A DNA stretch of 17,869 bases, taken from positions 1-17,869 of the forward strand of contig CAYUUW010000028.1 in the NCBI GenBank assembly GCA_964448005.1. Direction: 5' to 3'. A program made the translations under genes and the position numbers. Under the pieces are notes generated by a model that made no database searches, had not been told where the DNA came from, and saw only the letters and a list, made by a program, of their open reading frames with translations. Of this stretch, positions 12,821 to 17,869 are shown piece after piece (positions within the stretch are counted from its first letter, which is position 1; each line of letters starts with the position of its first letter). The DNA is from CAYUUW01 sp964448005 (GTDB taxonomy: Bacteria > Patescibacteriota > Gracilibacteria > UM-FILTER-43-11).

Positions 12821-14812
12821 CTAGCCGATCGATCCCTCCATCTCCATCTCGATCAGCCGATTCATCTCCACGGCATACTCCAGCGGTAGCTGGCGCACAA
12901 TGGGGCTGATGAAGCCATTCACGATCATCGCTTCCGCCTGCTCCTGGGCCAGCCCGCGGCTCATCAGGTAGAACACCTCCTCCTGGCTCAGGCGTCCCAC
13001 CTTGGCCTCGTGGTCAATCGTCGCCGTGGGGTTGGCGGATTGGATATTGGGAACCGTGTCCGATTTGGAATGCTCATCCAAAATCAGGGCATCGCATTGG
13101 ACCTGGGCCAGGGCGTTCTCGGCCGTTTTGGCGATCCTCAGGCTGCCCCGGTAGATGGAAGCTCCGCCTCCCTTCGAGAGGGATTTCATCACCACTCGGG
13201 AGCGGGTGTTTTTGCCGATATGGAAAACCTTGGCTCCCGTGTCCTGAATCTGGTCCGCATTGGCGAAGGCGATGCCTAGGTGATTCGCGCTTGCATTTTC
13301 GCCTTTCAGAATGCTGGCCGGGTAAAGCATCGTCACGCCGCTGCCCATGTTGCCGTTGACCCATTCCATCACTCCATCTTTTTCCACAATCGCTCGCTTG
13401 GTGTTCAGGTTGTAGGTGTCCTTGCTCCAGTTCTCCACCGAGGAATAACGGAACTTGGCTCCCGCGCCCACGAACACTTCCACGCAGCCGGCGTGCAGGG
13501 CGTTCGCTCCGTATTTGGGCGCGCTGCAGCCTTCGATGTAATGGGCCTCAGCCCCTTCGTCGATCACGATCAGCGTGTGCTCGAACTGGCCCATGCCCTG
13601 GGCATTCATGCGGAAGTAGGCTTGGAGCGGCTTTTCGATCTTCACGCCTTTGGGCACATACAAGAACGTCCCCCCGCTCCACACGGCTCCGTGCAGGGCA
13701 GCGAACTTATGGTCGTTGCTTGGAACGCACTTCATGAAGTATTTCTTCGCCAGTTCCGGATGCTGCCGCAGGGCGACATCCATGTCCAAAAACAGCACGC
13801 CCAAGTCCTCCAGCTCCTTTTCCAGCGAATGGTAGACCACTTCGCTTTCGTATTGGGCGCCAACTCCCGCCAATACGCTTTTTTCCGCTTTGGGAATGCC
13901 CAGGCGATCGAAAGTATTCTTGATGTAGGCAGGCACCTTGTCCCAGCTATCGTAGCCGCCCTTCTTGTCGGCCGCTTTGGCGAAATAGCAGATCTCTTCG
14001 AACTTCAGCGCATCCAAATTCGGTCCCCATTTGGGCAGGGGAATGTTTTGAAAATACTGGTAAGCCTTCAGGCGATGCTGGCGCATCCAATCGGGTTCGC
14101 CTTTGTCATCCGCAATCGCATGGATCAGCTCTTCGCTTAGTCCTTTGCGGAATCTGCTCATGTAGCCCGAAGGATCCTGATGGTCGAAGGTGTCGCGAGT
14201 GAGATTGGCGAAAATTCCTGATCCCCCTAGATCCTTCTTTGGCTGAGTGGGGTGGGGACCTCTCCCGGCCTCTCCAAAGGAGAGGGGTAAAATTTTGTTT
14301 TTTGCATCCAGATACCCCTTGATTCTTTTTGTTACTGACTCCGGATCGCTCATTACTTCCTGATTGGAGAATCGAATGACTTCATATCCCAATTGATTCA
14401 AATGCAGGGTTCTTTGTTCATCGCGTTCTTTTTGCTTGGCATGAATTTCGCCGTCGACCTCTATGATTGCCTTCTTTGTCAGGCATACAAAGTCAGCCAC
14501 GAAATGACCAATAATATGTTGTCTCCTAATTTTATGGCCCGTTTTCTTTGCCCTCAAGTGTTCCCATAGGGCCTTTTCCGCCTGTGTCGGTTTTTTCTTT
14601 AGCACATCACGTGCCTTTTTAATCACCTTGTAGCTAGAGGCCGCTGCTGTGATATAGCCCGGTTTCCCGTCTTCGAAAAAGTCTCTCCCTTGGAGAGATT
14701 TAGAGAGGTCTGTCAAAGTCTCTCCTTTGGAGAGATTTAGAGAGGTCCTGCGTTTCGCATTGGTGTTCATGGCTTTGACCTGTTTGCTCATTAAAAAATC
14801 AAAGTGACTCAT
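12821..14812 (-). CDS. sufB: SufB scaffold protein carrying an in-frame DUF559 nuclease-like insertion
   Basis: 663 residues against a usual 465-495. SufB is the main Fe-S scaffold of the SufBCD complex. Residues 201-663 are a complete SufB: DTFDHQDPSGYMSRF, the GEPDWM motif, FLYVPKGVKI, QVQCDALILDEHSKSDTVPN with the conserved Cys at 573, and FYLMSRGL near the end. Residues 1-20 (MSHFDFLMSKQVKAMNTNAK) look like the native start: ATG 14812 overlaps the end of sufC by 14 bases and follows GAGGAAGAGGGG. Between them, residues about 22-196 come from an insert: repeat-encoded NLSKGETLTDLSKSL, a DUF559-type domain at about 66-168 (KKPTQAEKALWEHLR, FVADFVC, IIEVDGE, LGYEVIRF), and repeat-encoded LPLSFGEAGRGP. 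The insert is more AT-rich than its flanks. Whether the long protein is stable or is processed is unknown; there are no intein splice residues. Confidence 0.93.
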   Translation of the reverse strand: MSHFDFLMSKQVKAMNTNAKRRTSLNLSKGETLTDLSKSLQGRDFFEDGKPGYITAAASSYKVIKKARDVLKKKPTQAEKALWEHLRAKKTGHKIRRQHIIGHFVADFVCLTKKAIIEVDGEIHAKQKERDEQRTLHLNQLGYEVIRFSNQEVMSDPESVTKRIKGYLDAKNKILPLSFGEAGRGPHPTQPKKDLGGSGIFANLTRDTFDHQDPSGYMSRFRKGLSEELIHAIADDKGEPDWMRQHRLKAYQYFQNIPLPKWGPNLDALKFEEICYFAKAADKKGGYDSWDKVPAYIKNTFDRLGIPKAEKSVLAGVGAQYESEVVYHSLEKELEDLGVLFLDMDVALRQHPELAKKYFMKCVPSNDHKFAALHGAVWSGGTFLYVPKGVKIEKPLQAYFRMNAQGMGQFEHTLIVIDEGAEAHYIEGCSAPKYGANALHAGCVEVFVGAGAKFRYSSVENWSKDTYNLNTKRAIVEKDGVMEWVNGNMGSGVTMLYPASILKGENASANHLGIAFANADQIQDTGAKVFHIGKNTRSRVVMKSLSKGGGASIYRGSLRIAKTAENALAQVQCDALILDEHSKSDTVPNIQSANPTATIDHEAKVGRLSQEEVFYLMSRGLAQEQAEAMIVNGFISPIVRQLPLEYAVEMNRLIEMEMEGSIG
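14255..14747 (-). mobile_element. DUF559-encoding element with palindromic ends inserted in sufB
   Basis: About 0.49 kb, bounded upstream by two near-identical 33-bp repeats and downstream by a CCTCTCC-AAA-GGAGAGG palindrome. On the plus strand the centre reads AAA at the left end and TTT at the right end, so the two ends are inverted relative to each other. Inside is a DUF559 domain (PD-(D/E)XK-like, related to Vsr patch-repair endonuclease). DUF559 genes flanked by such CTCTCC...GGAGAG repeats recur in many genomes, from general knowledge. Exact borders and target duplication cannot be fixed without an uninterrupted relative. Confidence 0.65.
14678..14747. repeat. Two 33-bp direct repeats at the DUF559 element end
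   Basis: Copies at 14678-14710 and 14715-14747 (period 37) differ at one base. Each contains TCTCTCC(C/T)TTGGAGAGA, which folds on itself, followed by TTTAGAGAGGTC. The period is not a multiple of three, so the two copies are translated in different frames. Confidence 0.9.
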
Positions 14813-15545
14813 ACCCCTCTTCCTCCAGCTCCTTTGCCAGCTCCGCCCCGCCGGAGCGAATGAGCCTGCCGCCTTTCATCACATGCACCTGATCGGGCTT
14901 CAGGTATTTTAGGATATGAGGATAGTGGGTGACCAGGACGATGGCCATTTCCGGTTTAGCCTTTTTGCGCTCCAAAAGATCATGGCAGATGGTCTTGAGC
15001 GCATCCACATCCAGCCCCGAATCGGTTTCATCCAGGATGGCAAGATCAGGCTCCAATAGGGACATTTGAAGCATTTCCAGCTTCTTCTGCTCTCCGCCGG
15101 AAAACCCGTGATTCAGGTCTCGTTGGGCGAAGCTTTCAGGAATCTTCAGGCTTTCCATCAGCTCGCTAAGCCTTTTTTTGAAGCGAAAGATGAGCGTGGG
15201 GGGGCTACCGGGCTTTTGGCAGGGCTTTTTGGCCCGCTCGGCGGCGAGCAGGAACTCCTCCACTGTGACGCCCTCGATGGCCCGCGGATGCTGGAAGGCC
15301 AGGAAAATGCCATTCAGAGAGCGCTCGTGCACAGGCATCTCCAGCAGGTCTTTGTCACGGTAACGGAGGCTTCCTTTCGTCACCCGATAGCCAGGATGGC
15401 CCATGATGATTTTGGAGAGGGTGCTCTTGCCGGAGCCGTTGGGGCCCATGATGGCGTGGATCTCCCCGGTCCTTACTTCCAAATGCAATCCTTTCAGGAT
15501 CTCTTTTTCTCCGGCGCTGGCGTGGAGGTTCTGGATGCGGAGCAT
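14799..15545 (-). CDS. sufC: SufC, ATPase of the SufBCD Fe-S assembly complex
   Basis: 248 residues, normal length. ABC-type ATPase that dimerises on SufB and SufD and drives the scaffold's conformational change. Walker A GPNGSGKST at 34-42, the Q-loop region FLAFQHPRAIEGV, the ABC signature FSGGEQKK, Walker B with LAILDETDSGLDVDAL and the switch histidine in LVTHYPHIL. SufC typically has the FQ(Y/H)P and SGGEKK forms seen here, which separates it from transport ATPases. ATG 15545 is the natural start (MLRIQNLHAS); no clear Shine-Dalgarno precedes it. A lone TATACT at 15604-15599 (minus strand) could be its -10, without a matching -35. First gene of the suf cluster; its end overlaps the sufB start by 14 bases, which suggests translational coupling. 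Confidence 0.96.
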   Translation of the reverse strand: MLRIQNLHASAGEKEILKGLHLEVRTGEIHAIMGPNGSGKSTLSKIIMGHPGYRVTKGSLRYRDKDLLEMPVHERSLNGIFLAFQHPRAIEGVTVEEFLLAAERAKKPCQKPGSPPTLIFRFKKRLSELMESLKIPESFAQRDLNHGFSGGEQKKLEMLQMSLLEPDLAILDETDSGLDVDALKTICHDLLERKKAKPEMAIVLVTHYPHILKYLKPDQVHVMKGGRLIRSGGAELAKELEEEGYESL

Positions 15546-15690
15546 GGAAATCGGGTGGGTGAGTGAGCTGGGATTGATTCTTAATTCAAGTCAAAAAGAG
15601 TATAGCGCAAATAAGCTGCTTCCGGCTCGCTCTTTTCTGTTTTTTCTGGTCGTAGTGGCGGGACTGCCTTCGGCTTCGCTCAGGCCAAGC

Positions 15691-15710
15691 CCTGCCTGCC
15701 GGCAGGCAGG
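15691..15710. repeat. Perfect 20-bp REP palindrome
   Basis: CCTGCCTGCC followed by its reverse complement GGCAGGCAGG. It lies upstream of sufC in a stretch (15667-15730) that reads like an intergenic repeat unit, with GGCTTCGCTCAGG just before it. Confidence 0.85.
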
Positions 15711-15733
15711 TTCTCGTCGCGCCTTATATTGTC

Positions 15734-15775
15734 ATCCTGAGCGAACCCCGATGAAATCGGGAGAAGTCGAAGGAT
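15734..15775. repeat. Inverted repeat abutting the tRNA-Pro 3' end
   Basis: ATCCT (15734-15738) pairs with AGGAT (15771-15775), and an inner CCCGAT-GAA-ATCGGG hairpin sits between. The GTCATCCTGAGCGAA...GAAGGATGG pattern is a common dispersed repeat in bacteria, from general knowledge. Its last bases merge with the encoded CCA of the tRNA and it could also act as a processing or termination hairpin. Confidence 0.65.
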
Positions 15776-15850
15776 GGTCGGAGTGGCGGGACTCGAACCC
15801 ACGGCCTCGTCGTCCCGAACGACGCGCGCTACCAACTGCGCCACACCCCG
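15775..15850 (-). tRNA. tRNA-Pro(CGG)
   Basis: 76 nt including encoded CCA. Acceptor CGGGGTG pairs with CACTCCG (one G-T), discriminator A73. The anticodon stem CGTCG/CGACG encloses the loop TTCGGGA, giving anticodon CGG. GGTTCGAGTCC forms the T loop. C1-G72 is typical of bacterial tRNA-Pro. The CCA coincides with the edge of a dispersed repeat. Its likely promoter lies about 170-190 bases upstream, beyond a remnant of the same tRNA. Confidence 0.96.
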
Positions 15851-15873
15851 ATTAACTTAATTTAAAATATTTA

Positions 15874-15962
15874 CCAATTTCCAATTTCCAAATAAACTCG
15901 AAATTATAATTTTGAATTTTTAAACACTATTTGGGGATTGGAAATTAAAAATTGGAAATTGG
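15874..15962. repeat. AT-rich inverted repeat upstream of tRNA-Pro
   Basis: CCAATTTCCAATTTCC at 15874-15889 is answered by ATTGGAAATT...TTGGAAATTGG at 15937-15962; CCAATTTCCAA pairs exactly with TTGGAAATTGG. It separates the intact tRNA-Pro from its 5'-half remnant. The 15851-16191 stretch has no protein gene; it holds this repeat, the remnant, a promoter and simple repeats. Confidence 0.75.
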
Positions 15963-15976
15963 ACTTTGCTGGTGAG

Positions 15977-15999
15977 CCGAACGCATCTGCCACACCCCG
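15977..15999 (-). pseudogene. Degenerate 5'-half remnant of tRNA-Pro
   Basis: The 13 plus-strand bases GCCACACCCCGAT at 15989-16001 match the 5' end of the intact tRNA-Pro and its flank exactly, and CCGAACG (15977-15983) matches its anticodon region; the D-arm between them is missing. The 5' end of the remnant sits about 10 bases after the start predicted for the promoter at 16016-16044. Confidence 0.5.
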
Positions 16000-16015
16000 A
16001 TAGACAGCGAGGCCG

Positions 16016-16044
16016 ATTATAGCCTGCCGCTTCATCCTCTGCAA
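16016..16044 (-). promoter_or_regulatory. Probable tRNA-Pro promoter
   Basis: Minus strand TTGCAG (16044-16039), 17-base spacer, TATAAT (16021-16016). The spacer lies in an 8-bp inverted repeat (AGCCTGCC at 16021-16028, GGCAGGCT at 16045-16052). It points at the tRNA-Pro remnant first and the intact tRNA-Pro further on. Confidence 0.55.
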
Positions 16045-16080
16045 GGCAGGCTCGGTGGGAGAGTAAGTTTTTTTCTTTAC

Positions 16081-16190
16081 AGGCTCCTTAATAATCTTAA
16101 TAGTCCTAACAATCGTAAAAGTCTTAATGCTCCTAAAAAATTTCTCCCAAATTTCTCCATAATCTTAACGCTCCCAATAATCTCAACAAA
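16081..16190. repeat. Degenerate simple repeats, CTTAAT/CTCC type
   Basis: A run of variants of CTTAATA(A/G)TC, CTCCTAA and TCTCCCAAA with a period of roughly 9-11 bases, ending 1 base before the tRNA-Thr CCA end. No coding potential. Looks like a decayed intergenic repeat array. Confidence 0.5.
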
Positions 16191-16191
16191 G

Positions 16192-16267
16192 TGGAGCCAC
16201 CTACCGGGATTGAACCGGTGACCTGCACGTTACGAATGTGCCGCTCTACCAACTGAGCTAAGGTGGC
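16192..16267 (-). tRNA. tRNA-Thr(CGT)
   Basis: 76 nt with encoded CCA. Acceptor GCCACCT/AGGTGGC is perfectly paired, discriminator T73. D arm AGCTCAGTTGGTAGAGC, anticodon loop TTCGTAA (anticodon CGT), T arm with GGTTCAATCC. One oddity: the closing pair of the anticodon stem is A31-C39, where relatives usually have A-T. No promoter lies directly upstream; transcription probably reads through the remnant at 16293-16354. Confidence 0.95.
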
Positions 16268-16292
16268 GTGATGGTGAAAATGAACCTGCTCC

Positions 16293-16354
16293 ATGTGCCG
16301 CTCTACCAACCCGCCTGCGCTTAAGCTCCGGCGGGCAGGCTGAGCTAAGGTGGC
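16293..16354 (-). pseudogene. 5'-half remnant of tRNA-Thr with a palindrome in its D loop
   Basis: Plus-strand 16293-16310 repeats 16236-16253 of the intact gene and 16340-16354 repeats its 5' end through the acceptor strand, so tRNA positions 1 to about 32 are present and the rest is absent. The D loop is split by a 30-base palindromic insert. A plausible tRNA promoter lies directly upstream of this remnant. Confidence 0.8.
16310..16339. repeat. 30-bp REP-like palindrome inserted in the tRNA-Thr remnant
   Basis: CCCGCC and GGCGGG arms surround a loop with GCTTAAGC. Removing these 30 bases restores the exact D-loop sequence of the intact tRNA-Thr, so the insertion junctions are known to within one base. 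Confidence 0.8.
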
Positions 16355-16355
16355 A

Positions 16356-16384
16356 TTGGTTTTTTCAGGCCGCCGAATTATACT
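16356..16384 (+). promoter_or_regulatory. Promoter of the PRC-barrel gene
   Basis: TTGGTT (16356-16361), 17-base spacer, TATACT (16379-16384). The start would be near 16391, just before AAGGAG at 16393-16398. Its -10 overlaps the opposite-strand -10 proposed for the tRNA-Thr side. Confidence 0.5.
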
Positions 16385-16406
16385 ACAGCTGCAAGGAGTG
16401 GAACAA
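16377..16406 (-). promoter_or_regulatory. Probable tRNA-Thr promoter
   Basis: Minus strand TTGTTC (16406-16401), 18-base spacer, TATAAT (16382-16377). It would start near 16370, about 16 bases before the 5' end of the tRNA-Thr remnant. Confidence 0.45.
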
Positions 16407-16413
16407 ATCCAAA

Positions 16414-16944
16414 ATGATCCGCAGCTATCCGCAAATCATAGGATCCTCCTTCGCGGATTTTGATGAGGGCCGCGTGCTGGCCTTGCTGAGGGATGTGGTG
16501 ATCGATCCCGAGACAGGCAAGATCGCTGCTTTTTGGGTGAAGCCGACGGATAGGCTTTTCTCCAATCAGATCATTCAGACTCAGGATATTCTGGAATGGA
16601 AGAAGAAAATCTACGTTCGCAATCCTTCCGTTTTGGCCGAGCCGGAAGACCTCATCAAGGTTTCCCGGATTCTGGAGAAGGGGATTCCAGTGGTGGGCCA
16701 GCGGGTCCGCGGGCTTTCCGGAAAAGGCTACGGTCGGCTGGAGGCCTTTGATTTTGACACCCAAAGCTTCCTTTTGACCCGCCTTTACGCCCAGAAGCGT
16801 TTTCTTGGATTTTTCCTTCGGCAAGCCCATTCATTCCCCTTCCTGCGCATTGTGAGCATCACCCCGCAGGCCATTTTGGTGGACGATGATCCTGCCCAAA
16901 AGCAAACCATTCTTTTGCCTCCCGTGCTGGATCTGGATGCCTGA
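16414..16944 (+). CDS. PRC-barrel domain protein
   Basis: 176 residues with two PRC-barrel-like segments. The first (about 4-90) has IIGSSFADFDEGRVLALLRD, VIDPETGKIAAFWVKP and the following strand-rich part. The second (about 93-170) has VVGQRVRGLSGKGYGRLEAF and FDFDTQSFLLTRLY. PRC barrels are small beta-barrels named from the photosynthetic reaction-centre H subunit and also found in RimM; stand-alone bacterial forms are of mostly unknown role. No signal peptide or membrane helix. Start ATG 16414; AAGGAG lies 15 bases before it, rather far for a ribosome site. A promoter is seen at 16356-16384 and a strong hairpin terminator follows the stop, so it is probably a single-gene transcript. Confidence 0.85.
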   Translation: MIRSYPQIIGSSFADFDEGRVLALLRDVVIDPETGKIAAFWVKPTDRLFSNQIIQTQDILEWKKKIYVRNPSVLAEPEDLIKVSRILEKGIPVVGQRVRGLSGKGYGRLEAFDFDTQSFLLTRLYAQKRFLGFFLRQAHSFPFLRIVSITPQAILVDDDPAQKQTILLPPVLDLDA

Positions 16945-16950
16945 GATTCA

Positions 16951-16984
16951 AAAAACCCCTCGGCCTTTCGGGCGAGGGGTTTTT
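16951..16984. terminator. Bidirectional intrinsic terminator
   Basis: AAAAACCCCTCG (16951-16962) pairs exactly with CGAGGGGTTTTT (16973-16984); the loop can pair further (CC-TTTC-GG). A-run on one side and T-run on the other serve both the PRC gene (plus) and the convergent pilin-like gene (minus). Confidence 0.9.
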
Positions 16985-16994
16985 GGTTTTTGGC

Positions 16995-17369
16995 TCAGCT
17001 GGCCAGGGCATTGGTCACGAAGGTGACGATGGTGTAGGAAAGCATGATGATGACAATTCCCACCAAGGCGTAGGTGATGATCTTTTTGGCTTTGTCGATG
17101 GCGCCGTCGTCCCCTCCGGCCGTCACCAGAATCACACCGGCGTAAATCACGAAGGCCACGGCGATGAGGCCCAGGATACCCAGGATGTAGTTGATCAGAG
17201 TGGTGATGGTTCCGCCCAGCGTGTCCTGAGAAACGGCATTTGGAGGCGGACCGGAATAAGGATTGTCGAAAAATCCCCCTCCTCCCCCTGCGCTTTGGGC
17301 GAGAGCGGAGCCGGCGCTGGCGGCGAAGGTTCCAACAGCAAAGGAGATTCTCTGAATGAGCGGCCTCAT
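16995..17369 (-). CDS. TrbC/VirB2-like pilin family protein
   Basis: 124 residues. N-terminal signal peptide MRPLIQRISFAVGTFAASAG ending at ALA before QSAGGGG; then a Gly/Pro-rich stretch and two membrane helices (about 58-84, LINYILGILGLIAVAFVIYAG, and 97-120, IITYALVGIVIIMLSYTIV) joined by the charged loop GGDDGAIDKAKK. That layout is the VirB2/TrbC pilin fold seen in conjugation pili; Patescibacteria carry many stand-alone copies of such proteins, whose role is unsettled. No other secretion genes are in this window. Driven by the strong promoter at 17408-17437 through a leader of about 32 bases that is A-rich and lacks a Shine-Dalgarno. Ends at the bidirectional terminator. Confidence 0.85.
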   Translation of the reverse strand: MRPLIQRISFAVGTFAASAGSALAQSAGGGGGFFDNPYSGPPPNAVSQDTLGGTITTLINYILGILGLIAVAFVIYAGVILVTAGGDDGAIDKAKKIITYALVGIVIIMLSYTIVTFVTNALAS

Positions 17370-17407
17370 TTGTTTTTGTTTTATGAAATATTTTTTTTCT
17401 TGCCTCT

Positions 17408-17437
17408 ATTATAGCAAGAATTGCCCCCTAAAGTCAA
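17408..17437 (-). promoter_or_regulatory. Strong promoter of the pilin-like gene
   Basis: Minus strand TTGACT (17437-17432), 18-base spacer, extended TGC-TATAAT (17413-17408). A perfect -10 with a TG extension; expected start near 17401. Confidence 0.7.
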
Positions 17438-17458
17438 TAGGGCTGCCATGCGGCCTTG

Positions 17459-17869
17459 TCAGATCTTTTTCGCGGTCAGGGCTTTAAGGGCATTTGCTAG
17501 GGCTTCGGAGGCGAAGCCGATCATCGTTTGGCCTGCGGATGAATCCGCCACCCATGTGGGATGATTGTCCACGATTCCGTCGAGGCTGACTTCGGCCAGC
17601 CTTTCTGCCCCCCAGGGATTTTCGATCTTTCTTTTCGGATAATTTTTCGAAGGGATTTCAACTAAATCCTTTTTTATGGCCAGCATCATGCAAACTTCAG
17701 AGTTTCCGGCATGCTCATCCACTGGCCCGCCCAGAAGCTCTTCGGTCTTTTTCATGACCTCAGGGGTATCAAGCTCTATATAGGCCAATTTCGTCTCGCC
17801 AAAAACGCCCCCTCGCTGCGCCACGAATTCATGGATGGCGCTTATGTTTCCACCGTGCCAGGACACAAA
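17459..17869 (-). CDS. Creatininase-family amidohydrolase, 5' end off the window
   Basis: The frame runs in from the right edge (Phe-Val-Ser-Trp-His), so the N-terminal half is missing; the GTG at 17866 is an internal Val codon and not a start. Family features of the visible 137 residues: WHGGN, the metal-site loop, and DEHAGNSEVCMMLAI, corresponding to the family's HAG-x-x-E-T-S-x-ML motif. These enzymes (creatininase, FAPy hydrolase, mycofactocin MftE relatives) are metal-dependent amidases; the substrate cannot be told from this part. In place of the usual HAGE the protein has HAGN, and the usual ETS is EVC, so it is a divergent member. The gene ends 22 bases before the -35 of the pilin-like gene, with no terminator evident between them. 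Confidence 0.85.
   Translation of the reverse strand, partial: FVSWHGGNISAIHEFVAQRGGVFGETKLAYIELDTPEVMKKTEELLGGPVDEHAGNSEVCMMLAIKKDLVEIPSKNYPKRKIENPWGAERLAEVSLDGIVDNHPTWVADSSAGQTMIGFASEALANALKALTAKKI

Noticed and set aside
14678..14747. CRISPR-like direct repeats
   Set aside because: Only two copies, 4-base separation, translated as part of an open frame, and no cas genes.
12821..14812. Intein in SufB (SufB is a known intein host)
   Set aside because: No Cys/Ser/Thr at the start of the insert, no His-Asn at its end, and no splicing blocks. The inserted domain is DUF559-like and flanked by DNA repeats.
1..17869. UGA recoded as glycine (code 25)
   Set aside because: TGA ends priA, sufC, sufD, sufU, the PRC gene and the pilin-like gene at family-appropriate lengths, with no in-frame TGA inside conserved genes.

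Overview
The window looks like a bacterial chromosome segment from a metagenome-style assembly (two 10-N gaps), most likely from a Patescibacteria/CPR lineage. The pointers are a short signal-peptide-bearing TrbC/VirB2-like two-helix pilin protein, a two-barrel PRC protein, many unrecognisable proteins beside universal ones, and intergenic DNA crowded with small palindromic or AT-rich repeats. TGA ends many genes here (priA, sufC, sufD, sufU, the PRC gene, the pilin gene), so the glycine-recoding lineages (code 25) are unlikely. The lineage call is inference; the repeat load and the SUF system would suit a Peregrinibacteria-like genome, but no marker here proves it.

Layout. 1-1036: end of a membrane-anchored protein gene (minus), a possible 43-residue ORF behind a near-consensus promoter, and a 148-residue membrane protein (plus). 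1121-2497 (minus): a 458-residue protein with two GspF/PilC-N-like repeats, a helical middle and C-terminal membrane helices. It diverges from priA (2632-4803, plus) across a short region holding an 18-bp inverted repeat. Convergent with priA is a 1296-residue cytoplasmic protein of unknown function with an HELGH motif (4814-8704, minus).

8814-15545 is a SUF iron-sulfur assembly locus on the minus strand in the order sufC-sufB-sufD-sufS-sufU. SufC, SufB and SufD would form the ATP-driven scaffold; SufS supplies persulfide sulfur and SufU accepts it. The cluster is scarred. sufB carries an in-frame insert of about 0.5 kb encoding a DUF559-type (Vsr-like) nuclease domain bounded by short palindromic repeats. 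A plus-strand gene with its own strong promoter lies between sufB and sufD. sufS appears to start at TTG at the edge of a tandem repeat and contains an assembly gap. A 32-bp perfect palindrome fills the sufS-sufU gap.

15600-16400 carries tRNA-Pro(CGG) and tRNA-Thr(CGT), both minus. Upstream of each intact tRNA lies a degenerate copy of its own 5' half, and the plausible promoter sits upstream of that remnant, not of the intact gene. Repeats separate or interrupt these copies. 16414-17869: the PRC-barrel gene (plus), a bidirectional terminator, the pilin-like gene (minus, strong promoter), and a creatininase-family gene running off the right edge (minus).

The most notable items are the nuclease-SufB in-frame fusion, the paired tRNA 5'-half remnants, the tandem GspF-N protein and the giant HELGH protein.
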